Origin: a bacterium
GTDB taxonomy: Bacteria; Krumholzibacteriota; Krumholzibacteriia; JACNKJ01
DNA length: 64,000 bases
Direction: 5' to 3'
NCBI GenBank assembly: GCA_024231955.1
Contig: JAAEPZ010000173.1
Location: forward strand, 84,892 to 148,891
How positions within the stretch are numbered: position 1 is the stretch's first letter; each line of letters starts with the position of its first letter. Below, piece after piece: positions 26,388 to 35,431 of this stretch. The notes under the pieces are model-generated. The model worked only from the letters and a program-made list of their open reading frames with translations. It was not told the DNA's origin and did not search any database. The translations under genes were made by a program, and so were the position numbers.

Positions 26388-27668
26388 TCATAGTCGATCG
26401 TTGTAGCGCTCAATGAGATGCTGGAGCTGGCTCGAGTGAATCAAGCCCTCCTTGAGCTTCAGATTCATGGCGTCAATCTGCGACCGGTCGGCCTGAGGCA
26501 GATGGAAGCTCGAGTAATCGAGAGTATCGTAACTGAGGTCGACATCGCTCCAGCTGCCCGGCGTGTTGATGATGGAGCCGACCTCCCGGGGGCCCAGATA
26601 ATAGGGCGCCCCTGCAGCTTCATCCAGGAAGTCGTTGGGCCAGGTCGGCTGATTCCTCGCTGCACGCTCATGATTCTGGATGTCGGCCAGAACACAGTCC
26701 ATGGCCACCATGTTCGTCCCGAACATCATATAGTTGGGGCTCGAATGGCCGCTTGGTCCAGTGGGGAACAGGTCGGTGGCGTGGGTCTCGGAGAAGGTGC
26801 GACCCTCGTAGTGCCACGTCATATAGGCCGCCTCGGTGACGATCAGACGGGTCTTGCCCAGGATATGCCCCGACGAGGCCAGTTGCGCAATGTTCGTGAA
26901 ACGCTCGATATGCAGATCCGATGGATCCTCCTGGCTGCCGAAATGATTCTTCAGGCTGCCGGTGACATAGCTCTTGTGCCCCTTCTGCAGACAGACGTTG
27001 ATAAGATGGTCCGCCTGACTGAGCACCTTCGGAAATCTGTGGGTGGTGCTGATCGCCGGGAAGTAGACGGTCGCGTTGCCGTCCCACTCCACATTGTTCT
27101 GGTTCACGTACTCGACATCGGAATCCCAGCGCTCCCGCCAATAGTCGGGGAAGACCCGCACGACATCGAATACTTTCATGTCGTCGGCATCAACTCCGAA
27201 TTGCTTCAGGCTCTCGATGACGGCATAGGCCATCTCCACCGTCTGGTTGGCGTTCTCATCGTAACTGTTGAGATTGAGCTTGATGGCGATCTTGTGCCCG
27301 GGTTGATAGCCGACCAGCAGGTTCTCCCAGGCGTGGATGATGTTTTCACGTCCGGTGAGTTCACAGAGACCCCGTGCAAACATGTCATTCATGACGGGCA
27401 TCTTGACGTGTTCCCAGAACTCATCCGAGGAGAAATTCCAATCCTGCATGTAGCCGCAATGCACCCTCACCACCTTTTCGGGTGCAGGAGCACCCCAAGC
27501 CGAGGGCACGGTGCCCAGACCCGGCAGGGACAGGTAGCCGAAGGCGCCGGCTGCCGCCAGGGAGCTCAATTTCAGGAAATCCCTCCGCGAGTACTGATGA
27601 ATCTGCTCGGCGGTGGGCCGGTAGCCGCGCTCGCCTCGACTGTGTCTGCATGATTTGGACATGACCAA
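26388..27668 (-). CDS. Tat-exported DUF362-family protein
   Basis: The 426-residue product carries a twin-arginine signal near its N-terminus, SRRDFLKLSSLAAAG at residues 27-41, followed by a hydrophobic stretch and AWGA, so it should cross the membrane folded, usually with a cofactor. The body contains IAIKLNLNSYDENANQTVEM, VIESLKQFGVDADDMKVFDV, LINVCLQKGHKSYVTGSLKN and MDCVLADIQNHE, matching the DUF362 core pattern. The ferredoxin-type Cys clusters often fused to DUF362 are absent. The gene lies between the O-antigen ligase gene (181 bases) and the paired hydrolases (71 bases) on the same strand. Function unknown; location implies an envelope or polysaccharide-linked role. Confidence 0.85.
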   Translation of the reverse strand: MVMSKSCRHSRGERGYRPTAEQIHQYSRRDFLKLSSLAAAGAFGYLSLPGLGTVPSAWGAPAPEKVVRVHCGYMQDWNFSSDEFWEHVKMPVMNDMFARGLCELTGRENIIHAWENLLVGYQPGHKIAIKLNLNSYDENANQTVEMAYAVIESLKQFGVDADDMKVFDVVRVFPDYWRERWDSDVEYVNQNNVEWDGNATVYFPAISTTHRFPKVLSQADHLINVCLQKGHKSYVTGSLKNHFGSQEDPSDLHIERFTNIAQLASSGHILGKTRLIVTEAAYMTWHYEGRTFSETHATDLFPTGPSGHSSPNYMMFGTNMVAMDCVLADIQNHERAARNQPTWPNDFLDEAAGAPYYLGPREVGSIINTPGSWSDVDLSYDTLDYSSFHLPQADRSQIDAMNLKLKEGLIHSSQLQHLIERYNDRL

Positions 27669-27849
27669 CCTCTTGACGCTTGAATTGCTCCTGTTTACGA
27701 ATCCGCAAATCCGACAGGTCGCAGATTGCAGAGATGCACATCACTCCGGCGACAAGACCATTGCAGATCAAGCCGCGATAAAGCTGATGCTTTCCCATTG
27801 TCACGAGATAAGCATAGCAGAATGTACGGGAAATACCACTACGCAGACA

Positions 27850-29163
27850 TCATGCCGGGACCTTTCGGGGATTATCACTCCCCGGGGGGCTGTCCCCGGC
27901 AGGCGGCAACTCATCGGAAACGGGGGGCTCCTCCATGGCCTCCATGGCCTTCTCCACCTTCAGCATGTAGATCAGGGTCTCTTTCTTGTAGAGATGTTCG
28001 AGCGCAAGTGCCGATGCCGCCACGAGATAGAGCAACCACTCATGCGCTTTCACCGAAAACTGCGTGTTGAAGCAGAAGCCGATCAGGGATATACCGAAGG
28101 CCTCGGCCCATAACACCTCCCGACCTTTTGGCTTGATCTTGCCGAAACGGCGCCATGATCGATAAAGGCTGAGCAAGGCGGTAATCAGGATACCAAGGTA
28201 GCAGACGCCGCCGGCGATACCGGTCTCCGCAAAAACCTTGATTATCGTATTGTGCGCCTGGATGGCGGCGCCGGCTCCGAAGTCGTCGGAGAGCTCCGGA
28301 AAACGGCCCGACCCCACGCCGATGATGGGGTTGCTCTTGAGCATGGCCCCACCGGCATACCAGGCATCGAAACGATTCTGCACACTCTCATCCTTGCCGC
28401 TGAAATCCTGGGCGTCGCCGCGTGTCAGCAGCATCTTGCTGCCGAGGATGAATACGATGACCACCGCCGGAATCAGCAGAGCCCACCGGCCCAGCTTGCC
28501 CAGGGAGCGGCCGCGGAGCATCGAAAGTCCCATGACCAGCGACAATCCCAGAAGCCCGGCACGGCTGATCGTCCGGATGTCCACATAAATGAGGGCAAGC
28601 AGAAGTGGAATCGGTATCAACTTGAGGAAGATGTTCTTGTTCAGGTCGATGAACTTGAAGACGATCGGCCAGGCGCAGACAACGATCAGAGCGAGATCAT
28701 TGGCCCCGCTATAGGCGCCGTAACTGCTGAGTCGGCCCCCCGTGAGCTGGGGGTGATCCAATCCCTGGGAGTGATAGACCCACATTGCCTGTACGGCGAT
28801 GACCCCCACGGCCAGCGATATGAAGGACCATAGCCGGGTCAACCTCTTCTCGGTTGTCATCTGGCTCAGGACCAGGAAATAGACGATCCCCAGCTTGCTC
28901 CACTCGATCGTTACCTCGATCACCCAGGGGATATAGAAAAACTGAAGTATCGAAAAGGTTTGAGCGAGGATGAAACCGATGATAAAGTAGCTCAACTTCC
29001 GATCCTGCTTGAAATTCGAGCTTTGCTTTGGTCCCACCATCCAGGCCAGAAGAGCAAGTATGGCGATCAGGAAGAAGGGGCGTGCGGCAGCCAGTGCCGG
29101 TATGAGAACACCGGGTTGGAAGATTGCGAAGAATGCGAGAAGCACAGTCAGAAAATAGGCCAA
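27850..29163 (-). CDS. O-antigen ligase / Wzy-type polymerase family membrane protein
   Basis: This 437-residue protein has about ten to twelve hydrophobic helices. In the second half it shows RTISRAGLLGLSLVMGLSM, a periplasmic loop with NPIIGVGSGRFPEL, and the hallmark AHNTIIKVFAETGIAGG, whose histidine is conserved in the O-antigen ligase/Wzy_C family. Such proteins polymerise or ligate undecaprenol-linked repeat units at the periplasmic face. The C-terminal tail is acidic and Pro-rich (EAMEEPPVSDELPPAG). It lies at the head of the minus-strand EPS operon and is divergent from the exosortase gene 75 bases away, so the short spacer must hold both promoters. I infer it is the EPS polymerase of this cluster. 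Confidence 0.92.
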   Translation of the reverse strand: MAYFLTVLLAFFAIFQPGVLIPALAAARPFFLIAILALLAWMVGPKQSSNFKQDRKLSYFIIGFILAQTFSILQFFYIPWVIEVTIEWSKLGIVYFLVLSQMTTEKRLTRLWSFISLAVGVIAVQAMWVYHSQGLDHPQLTGGRLSSYGAYSGANDLALIVVCAWPIVFKFIDLNKNIFLKLIPIPLLLALIYVDIRTISRAGLLGLSLVMGLSMLRGRSLGKLGRWALLIPAVVIVFILGSKMLLTRGDAQDFSGKDESVQNRFDAWYAGGAMLKSNPIIGVGSGRFPELSDDFGAGAAIQAHNTIIKVFAETGIAGGVCYLGILITALLSLYRSWRRFGKIKPKGREVLWAEAFGISLIGFCFNTQFSVKAHEWLLYLVAASALALEHLYKKETLIYMLKVEKAMEAMEEPPVSDELPPAGDSPPGSDNPRKVPA

Positions 29164-29238
29164 GCCGAATCCCTTTCATACGCGATTCATCTGTTTCTAA
29201 CCTATCATCGGCCGCAGGACGAGTAAATTTAGGAAACG

Positions 29239-30108
29239 ATGCAGTTTACATCAAAGAACAGAGTCGGAGAAAAGACGTTTCCAACGGAAAACGTGCTGAC
29301 GTTTCTGGTCTTCACGGCATTTCTGATTCTCTACCGCGGAACCCTGATCGGTCTGTTCGGCCAGTGGTTGCAGGATGATAACTACAGCCACTGCCTGCTG
29401 GTGCCCGCTCTTTCGGGAATTATCCTCTGGCGAAACCGGAAACGGATCCCCCGTGACAGGGTCGCCGGCATGCGCGATTCCCTGCCTCTCCTGATACCGG
29501 GGCTGCTGCTCTTCGTGATGGGTCAGGCCGCCGCCGAGCTGTTTACGCTTCGCCTGTCGATGCTCCTCATTTTCTGGGGCCTGGTTCGTGGCCTGTGGGG
29601 TGCCGACTGCTTCCGGACCATCCGCTTCCCCATGCTGTTTCTCATCTTCATCGTCCCCCTACCCTATGTGCTTTTCTATCGCGCGGCGTTCCCGCTGCAA
29701 CTGGCCAGCGCCGCCGCCAGCGCCGAAGTGCTGGACTTCATCGGCGTGCCGCTGGTGCGGACGGGGAACATCATTCACCTGCACAACGCCAGCCTTGATG
29801 TGGTCACCGCCTGCAGCGGTCTCCGCAGCCTTCTGTCGATGATCACCTTCGCCGTACTGGCCGCCGGTCTTATCCCGATGCTCATCAGGTGGCGTATTCT
29901 GCTGATAGTGATGGCGGTGCCGATCGCCATGTTGACCAATGGCCTGCGGATCGTGGCCACGGCAATCCTGGTTCACACCAACGGGGAGGCCTTCCTCCAG
30001 GGTACGCTTCACAACTTTATGGGGCTGCTCACATTCGCCATCGGCATCGGACTGCTCTTTTTACTGGGAGGGGGGTTGAGATGGCGTCGGCAATCCGAGT
30101 CAGAATAA
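29239..30108 (+). CDS. Exosortase (membrane cysteine peptidase/transpeptidase)
   Basis: This 289-residue integral membrane protein has about eight helices. It shows the exosortase catalytic triad in its usual order: C192 in VVTACSGLRSLLSM, R237 in LTNGLRIVATAIL and H258 in GTLHNFMGLLTF. Exosortases cut and anchor secreted proteins bearing a PEP-CTERM-like tail and occur in clusters for exopolysaccharide production. The gene overlaps the EpsI gene by 28 bases, so the two are co-translated. The combination of exosortase, EpsI, paired hydrolases, polymerase and Wzz/kinase module matches the XrtA-type layout. No PEP-CTERM protein was found in this window, so its substrates must lie elsewhere. Confidence 0.95.
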   Translation: MQFTSKNRVGEKTFPTENVLTFLVFTAFLILYRGTLIGLFGQWLQDDNYSHCLLVPALSGIILWRNRKRIPRDRVAGMRDSLPLLIPGLLLFVMGQAAAELFTLRLSMLLIFWGLVRGLWGADCFRTIRFPMLFLIFIVPLPYVLFYRAAFPLQLASAAASAEVLDFIGVPLVRTGNIIHLHNASLDVVTACSGLRSLLSMITFAVLAAGLIPMLIRWRILLIVMAVPIAMLTNGLRIVATAILVHTNGEAFLQGTLHNFMGLLTFAIGIGLLFLLGGGLRWRRQSESE

Positions 30109-30710
30109 CCCTGCTGGCGATAATTCTGCTGGCCGCGGTCGGCGGTTATCTGATGGAGACCCGCAACGCTCGACATAATCCCCGGGCGCACCTTGAGCGG
30201 ATTCCACTCAACGTAGCCGGCATGACGGGACAGGACAACCGGCTGGACGATGAGATCCAGGACATCCTCCGGGCCAACCAGACTCTCAACCGCCGCTATC
30301 GGAGCGGAGAGGACACATACTGGCTTTTCATAGGCTACTTCGGGCAGCAGGAATTCGGCAGCCAGATTCACTCCCCGCGCCACTGCTATCCCGGCAGTGG
30401 CTGGAATGTACTCTCAATGAACAGGTGCGACGCCCTCAGCGCACCCGCCGGCATTCTGGAGATCCGAAAGAACAAGGAGAGACGGCTGGTGCTCTATCGC
30501 TATCGCACTCGTGGCGGTGCGACGACGAGCGAATGGCGACTCAAGTTCGAACTGGCCCTGGCCTCCCTGTTGGGACGACCGCTGGACGCGGCGTTCATCC
30601 GCTTCTCGACCAGGCTGGGCAAGGACGAGGAGCCTGCCGCCGCCCGCTCCCGCCTCGAGGCCTTCGCCCGGACGCTGGAACCGGAAATCGGACAGGGCCT
30701 CCCCTTCTGA
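30081..30710 (+). CDS. EpsI-family exosortase-associated protein
   Basis: Starting at the ATG at 30081 (MASAIRVRITLL) gives 209 residues with one N-terminal membrane helix and a periplasmic domain. The EpsI hallmark is IHSPRHCYPGSGW, preceded by YWLFIGYFGQQEFGSQ. The strand pattern RLVLYRYRTRGGATTSEW that follows is also normal for the family. EpsI may be separate, as here, or fused to the exosortase C-terminus; the 28-base gene overlap suggests close functional coupling. Longer in-frame readings upstream are out of register with exosortase and have no ribosome site, so I reject them. The molecular role of EpsI is not known; it is tied to exosortase-dependent EPS export. Confidence 0.92.
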   Translation: MASAIRVRITLLAIILLAAVGGYLMETRNARHNPRAHLERIPLNVAGMTGQDNRLDDEIQDILRANQTLNRRYRSGEDTYWLFIGYFGQQEFGSQIHSPRHCYPGSGWNVLSMNRCDALSAPAGILEIRKNKERRLVLYRYRTRGGATTSEWRLKFELALASLLGRPLDAAFIRFSTRLGKDEEPAAARSRLEAFARTLEPEIGQGLPF

Positions 30711-30955
30711 TGTCCGTTCACGGATTCAGCCCAACCGCGACAGGCAATCGCACGCCTGCGCAGCACCCGTTTACATCCGAATTGCCGCACCCGACATCGA
30801 ACCGGTGTCTCTGTATCTAAGCGGCTCAAGCAACTGCCCGGCTACATGCACAGCGGATATCCAGCCCTGTCGGACATCCACACAATCAACCGAACGCCTG
30901 AACCGATCACTGGAATCCAGCTGCGGATCAAGCGTCAACCCACAGGCGGAATACG

Positions 30956-31849
30956 ATGGAACATGACACTCCGGATGGAATCGCCCGAATCACCTCCAAG
31001 TCGACCGTGCCCCTCATGCTGGTCCTGATGATCCCCCTCCTGCTGGTCGGCTGCGGGGGCGCGACACTGCCCTCCATCTGGCTGGAGGGGGAAGCGCCGG
31101 TTATCGACGGCACTCTCGATCGCACCGAGGCTCACGATGAATGGCGGGATTCTCTCCATCTTCTGGAGAGTGAGCACATGCATGTCGGCCTCCTCAACGA
31201 TGAGGATGCCCTCTACCTCTGCCTCGCCACCCGCAGCCGCACCAACCAGATACAGATGCTGAAACAGGGCTTTACCCTCTGGCTTGATGCCGCCGGCGGT
31301 GGTGAAAAAGCGTTCGGGCTGCGCTTCCCCGGAGGTGCGCAGCGATCGAGCCCCCCCGGCCTCAACCGGAAACAGGGGCGGAAAACGACGCAGCGTGAGT
31401 TGCCGCACCTGGCCGACCTCATGGTCAACCAGGAAACCAACCCGATGGAGGTCGATTTCATGATCGCCGAAGGGGTGCATCAGCGCCTGACGCTCTCCGA
31501 AGTCGAGGGACTCGAACTGGCGCTTGGCGCCGACAAGGGTGTGCTCTACTACGAACTGCGGCTGCCGTTCGCCTCATTGGGAGACACGGCCTATGCACTG
31601 GCGGCGGCACCGGGTGACCTGGTGGGTGTGGGATTCGAAACCGAGGCGATGGATCCCCCCGCGGTGGGCTCGGAGCAGAGCAGACCCGACAGGGGTATGG
31701 GTGGAGGCAGAGGCGGCGGCATGGGTGGAGGTAGAGGTGGCGGCAAGGGCGGCGGCCGCAGCGAGATGCCGTCCATGCCCGAACCCATCGATTTCTGGGG
31801 TAAAATCCAGCTCGCCTCGCCCGCGGGAGAGGTTGTGAACCGGGACTGA
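30956..31849 (+). CDS. Lipoprotein with CBM9/DOMON-like domain and Gly-rich repeat
   Basis: This 297-residue protein has a lipoprotein signal with lipobox LLLVGC (acylated C33) after a 32-residue leader. The body begins LEGEAPVIDGTLDRTEAHDEW and has HVGLLNDEDALYLCLATR, a sandwich opening like CBM9-type or DOMON sugar- or heme-binding domains. Near the end is a Gly-rich repeat (GMGGGRGGG twice plus KGGGR), then MPSMPEPIDFWGKIQLASP. The protein should sit in the envelope facing the periplasm or surface. It follows EpsI on the same strand after a 245-base gap that holds no obvious gene, and is convergent with the amidotransferase gene, 9 bases away. Ligand unknown. Confidence 0.75.
   Translation: MEHDTPDGIARITSKSTVPLMLVLMIPLLLVGCGGATLPSIWLEGEAPVIDGTLDRTEAHDEWRDSLHLLESEHMHVGLLNDEDALYLCLATRSRTNQIQMLKQGFTLWLDAAGGGEKAFGLRFPGGAQRSSPPGLNRKQGRKTTQRELPHLADLMVNQETNPMEVDFMIAEGVHQRLTLSEVEGLELALGADKGVLYYELRLPFASLGDTAYALAAAPGDLVGVGFETEAMDPPAVGSEQSRPDRGMGGGRGGGMGGGRGGGKGGGRSEMPSMPEPIDFWGKIQLASPAGEVVNRD
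31697..31756 (+). repeat. Tandem 24-base repeat coding Gly/Arg-rich segment
   Basis: Two copies of a 24-base unit (31697-31720 and 31721-31744), differing at two bases, encode GMGGGRGG-type repeats. A partial third unit (AAGGGCGGCGGC) follows at 31745-31756. The repeat lies in frame inside the lipoprotein gene and is a likely site of length change by slippage. Confidence 0.85.
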
Positions 31850-31858
31850 TCCGCGTGG

Positions 31859-32908
31859 CTACCAGGCGTTGTCCGGTTTGACGGGACCGCGACAGAAATC
31901 CATGATCTTAGCCTGTTCGGTTTCGCTCAACTCCAGCTCCCTCACTACTCCTGCCGCAATCTCCAGCTCCCGGTCGCGGCGGGAGTGACTCTCTTCGATC
32001 CGTCGCATGGCTTCAACGCGGTCGATCTGCCCCTCGCGGATGAGTTTGCTGTAGAGTTCGTCCTTTTCGGTGAAACCGAGCAGGTTGTAGGTCATCCGAT
32101 TGGCCAGGGCGTGAATGCGACAGTCGAAACGCCAGGAGCTCTGGCCATCTTTCTGCTCCCAGTCCAACTCCTCACGAATCGCCTTTTCGATATTCGCCTC
32201 GTTCCACTCCTCGTAGCCGAAGAAATTCACCTCGGGGATATCCTTCATGCGGTTCTTGAAGGGGAACTCCCGCTCCAGTTCACGATAGGCCAGCTTCCGC
32301 TGGAGGAAATTGATGGGCTTGAGCAGAGCGGACATCCCCTTCTCGAACGGGGTCATCTCGTGCAACCGCTTGAAACGACTGCTCTCCATCTCGGATTCGC
32401 CGAAACAGATAATGGGGATCCGCTCACTCTTGGCGACCTGGTAAGCTCCACCCCAGATGCCGTTCGAGCACCCGATGCAGGCGTTGGTGGCCACATGTCC
32501 CGGCGTTTTGCCGAGGAACACCCGGGTGTAGTGCTTCAAAGTGCGCTTCTGAACATCACTCCGTGATTTGCGAAAGATGACATCGACACCCAGCTTCTTC
32601 GCCATCCGCTCGACGTTATCGCGTGCGGTCTTCTCGACGAAGCCATTGTCGTAATTGTAGACCAGAACCCTCAACTTGTATTTTTTCACCAACTGGAGCA
32701 GCACATAGCTGCTGTCGCGACCGCCACTTACAGGCACGAGACAATCGTACTTACCCTGCGCAGGATGGTCGGCGAGCAACTCGCGAAAGGCCGCCTCCCC
32801 CTTATACCGCACCGGAGTGTAGGTATGGCAAATGTTGCAGACACCCTCACTATCGTAGGTGATGCCGGGGTACGATTCGGGCAGGATACAGCGTGTACAG
32901 CGCTTCAT
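31859..32908 (-). CDS. N-acetyl sugar amidotransferase (WbpG/PseA type)
   Basis: This 349-residue enzyme has an N-terminal double CxxC zinc site (MKRCTRCIL at C4/C7 and GVCNICHTY at C24/C27). A PP-loop ATP pyrophosphatase motif follows at 61-70 (SGGRDSSYVL), then LRVLVYNYDNGFVEKTARDN and ACIGCSNGIWGGAY. These mark the amidotransferase family that converts a carboxylate on an N-acetyl sugar, typically a uronic acid or pseudaminic-type sugar, to an amide or amidine using ammonia from a partner glutaminase. That partner (WbpH/HisH-like) is not seen here. It is the last gene of the Wzz/kinase operon and modifies a precursor for the surface glycan in the cytoplasm. Confidence 0.88.
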   Translation of the reverse strand: MKRCTRCILPESYPGITYDSEGVCNICHTYTPVRYKGEAAFRELLADHPAQGKYDCLVPVSGGRDSSYVLLQLVKKYKLRVLVYNYDNGFVEKTARDNVERMAKKLGVDVIFRKSRSDVQKRTLKHYTRVFLGKTPGHVATNACIGCSNGIWGGAYQVAKSERIPIICFGESEMESSRFKRLHEMTPFEKGMSALLKPINFLQRKLAYRELEREFPFKNRMKDIPEVNFFGYEEWNEANIEKAIREELDWEQKDGQSSWRFDCRIHALANRMTYNLLGFTEKDELYSKLIREGQIDRVEAMRRIEESHSRRDRELEIAAGVVRELELSETEQAKIMDFCRGPVKPDNAW

Positions 32909-32925
32909 GTTGGTCTCCTAATGGA

Positions 32926-33711
32926 TCAATACTTGTAATCGTAGTAATCGTATGAGTAGTAATAGGGCAGCACTTCAGAAGCGTTGTTGACCAGTACCCC
33001 CACTATATCGACATTACTGTCCTTGAGAATCTTGTAGCCCCGCTTGACCACCTCGCGCTGGGTGACCCCGGCCATGACGACATAGATGACGCCGTCTGTT
33101 TCGACGGCAATCTGCGCCGCATCGCTTACAGGCAGCACCGGCGTGGTGTCGATGATCACCGTGTCGAAGTAGAACTTCAATTCGCTGAGTATATCCGCAA
33201 TCCGATCCGCCTGCAGCAGACTGGTGGGGCTGGCAATCCGCTTGCCGCAGGTGATAACCTTGAGATTCTCGAACTGCGTATCCTTGATCGTGTCTATGAT
33301 ATCCACATCGCCAAGCAGGGCATCGGCCAGACCCTTGCGTGCAGGCATCTGAAAGAACTCATGCACCCGCGGACGGCGCAGGTCGGCGTCCATGAGCAGC
33401 GTCTTGGTGTTGCGGTACTTGGCGATGGTCACCGCCATCATCGCGGCGGCCGTGGACTTGCCCTCCCCCGCCATGGCGCTGGTCATCAGGAAACAGTGCT
33501 TGTTCCCCTGTTTCATTTCGTAGCTGAGTTTGGCGTAGGCGCGTCGAAACTCGATGGCGGCGGATCCGTCCTCCTCCCAGGTTTCGTAGATATTGCGACT
33601 TGTATCCTTGATGGAATCGGGGATCCGCTCCTTTGGAGCTTCGGATCTCCCCGGTTTTCCCGCAACACCATGGAGAGTTTTCCTGGACGAGTTCCTGTCC
33701 GATTTACTCAT
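32926..33711 (-). CDS. Bacterial tyrosine kinase (CpsD/CapB-type BY-kinase) of EPS export
   Basis: The 261-residue product shows a Walker A (MTSAMAGEGKSTAAAM, with K85-S86), a Walker A' (LLMDADLRRPRVHEFF, D108/D110) and a Walker B (FDTVIIDTTPV, near 175). These are the order and spacing of BY-kinases. The C-terminus is a cluster of eight tyrosines in twelve residues (YYYSYDYYDYKY), the expected autophosphorylation tail that regulates polymer length. It is encoded separately from the Wzz-type transmembrane activator, whose start overlaps its own by one base, as in Gram-positive CpsC/CpsD pairs. It sits at the cytoplasmic face and acts with the Wzz protein and the polymerase. Confidence 0.93.
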   Translation of the reverse strand: MSKSDRNSSRKTLHGVAGKPGRSEAPKERIPDSIKDTSRNIYETWEEDGSAAIEFRRAYAKLSYEMKQGNKHCFLMTSAMAGEGKSTAAAMMAVTIAKYRNTKTLLMDADLRRPRVHEFFQMPARKGLADALLGDVDIIDTIKDTQFENLKVITCGKRIASPTSLLQADRIADILSELKFYFDTVIIDTTPVLPVSDAAQIAVETDGVIYVVMAGVTQREVVKRGYKILKDSNVDIVGVLVNNASEVLPYYYSYDYYDYKY

Positions 33712-35402
33712 TACAGTATCTCCTCAACGGCCTGACGATCCATAAACAGCTCGGTTCGTGAATGGAGGTTTTTCAGGAAGAACATCATACCCACCATCAC
33801 GGCGACGAACATCACCATGGACAGGGCCCACACCAGCATGTTCTTCCGTTTCTGGATCTTGGCCTGCCCCGGCCCCTTGGCCATGGGTGGGATCGTCCCC
33901 AGAACGGATACGCCCAGATCCTCCTCGATCTCCTCAATGCGGCTATAGGAACGGTTGAAGAATTCGGAGAGGAATACCGTTGCCAACCCGGTCAGGAGAC
34001 CAATCAGGATGAAGACTATCTGCAGACGGGGACGGTTGGGCTTGATCGGACGGAGCGGCCTGATGGCCTGGTCCCTGACCTCGATCCGGGCCGCGAGCTG
34101 GTTGGACTGAATATCCCTCGTGATCTGGGTGCTTGTGGATTGCTGCTGGAAGGCATCCAGGAACTCACGGGCGCGTTCGACCTCGGACTCGCGTCTGATC
34201 AGTTCCGCCTCGATCGCAGGGCTTCCGCTCAAGTTGTTGCGGAAATTACTGACGTAGCGGTTCAGAGTATCGACGATCTCCTGGAATCCGCTCATCAACA
34301 TCAGCCGATAGTAGTAACCGACGATCAGCTCCCGTTGACGGGGCGACTCGCTGGTGTAGATCTGGCCGACCAGGCTGATCAATTGCTCACGATAACCCTG
34401 CCTGTCCCGACCGACACTGGCGTCCTCGATGAATTCGGTCAACGAATCATTGGCGCGTTGACGCCCGGCGAGATATGCCACCAGGTTCTGCAGCATCGTG
34501 TGAATCTGCTTGTTCTCCAGAGTCCTCAAAGTGGAATCGTTCAGCAGCCGCTCGCTGCTGGGCAGTACGCCGAAAGTGGACCGGAGCTGTACCCTGAATC
34601 CACCGACCTGCACTTCGATACCCGAGAGCTCTTCGGAGTAGCTGTTCATCACCTCTTGCGCCATTATCACATTGTCGGCGGAGACGGGGTTGCCCTGCGA
34701 CTCGGTCTGCTGCTGGGCCGTCCGGAATCTCTCGAGCTCCTGCTCGGCCCGATACAGCTTCTCCTTGTAAATCACCACCTGCTCGTCACTGAAATCACCC
34801 TTGGCGGTGATCTCGGCCAGTTCACGCTGCCGACGATCCTCCACGTACAGTTGCGTGATCACCTTGTTGAGGATATAGGCATTCTCGGCCGAGTGGCTCT
34901 CGGTGCGGATATTGTACACGCCGGCGCTGCCGAAACGGACATCGAGGCGTTTACGGATCTCCTCCGCCGCCAGGCGGTTGATCACATTCTGGAGGGTGAC
35001 ATCGTGCAGGGGACCATCCACCAGTTGCCTGGCCTGCTCGCGAATAATCGGCGTACGTCCCAGGTCGAGCGCCTCGATCACCCTGTTGAGAAACTCCTGG
35101 TTGCGAATCTCGGCCCGAACCTTGGCCAACTCGGACACATCCTGCCGATGGCTGGCTCCATCATCGATGAGCAGTTCGAGTTCACGGGTAAAATTACTGC
35201 TGTTTTCGATGGCGACCGAACTCGCCGCCAGATAGGTGGCGGGGATATACTGCAGCCCGACGGCAGCGATTATCCAGCTCAGAATGAACGGAATGAGAAT
35301 CAGGTGCTTCTTGCGCCACACCGTGCGCATCATGATGCCCAGATCAAACTCCCGTTTTTTTCCGTCGCCGAGAAGCTCTTTCAGCAACTCCTCGTTAGCC
35401 AT
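33711..35402 (-). CDS. Wzz/GNVR chain-length determinant for EPS
   Basis: This 563-residue protein has a membrane helix near residues 32-54 (HLILIPFILSWIIAAVGL) and further hydrophobic segments near 455-480 and 527-548. Between them is a long periplasmic helical region with coiled-coil character (EKLYRAEQELERFRTAQQQT and others). The segment PIRPNRP-like near 445 (RPLRPIKPNRPRLQI) is the Pro-rich motif preceding the C-terminal helix in polysaccharide copolymerases. It regulates chain length together with the adjoining BY-kinase, whose start shares a base with its stop. The next gene upstream encodes a TPR lipoprotein (29 bases away). It is the activator half of the tyrosine-kinase pair. Confidence 0.92.
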   Translation of the reverse strand: MANEELLKELLGDGKKREFDLGIMMRTVWRKKHLILIPFILSWIIAAVGLQYIPATYLAASSVAIENSSNFTRELELLIDDGASHRQDVSELAKVRAEIRNQEFLNRVIEALDLGRTPIIREQARQLVDGPLHDVTLQNVINRLAAEEIRKRLDVRFGSAGVYNIRTESHSAENAYILNKVITQLYVEDRRQRELAEITAKGDFSDEQVVIYKEKLYRAEQELERFRTAQQQTESQGNPVSADNVIMAQEVMNSYSEELSGIEVQVGGFRVQLRSTFGVLPSSERLLNDSTLRTLENKQIHTMLQNLVAYLAGRQRANDSLTEFIEDASVGRDRQGYREQLISLVGQIYTSESPRQRELIVGYYYRLMLMSGFQEIVDTLNRYVSNFRNNLSGSPAIEAELIRRESEVERAREFLDAFQQQSTSTQITRDIQSNQLAARIEVRDQAIRPLRPIKPNRPRLQIVFILIGLLTGLATVFLSEFFNRSYSRIEEIEEDLGVSVLGTIPPMAKGPGQAKIQKRKNMLVWALSMVMFVAVMVGMMFFLKNLHSRTELFMDRQAVEEIL

Positions 35403-35431
35403 TGGGACTCCTTGGGAATCATGGGTAATCG

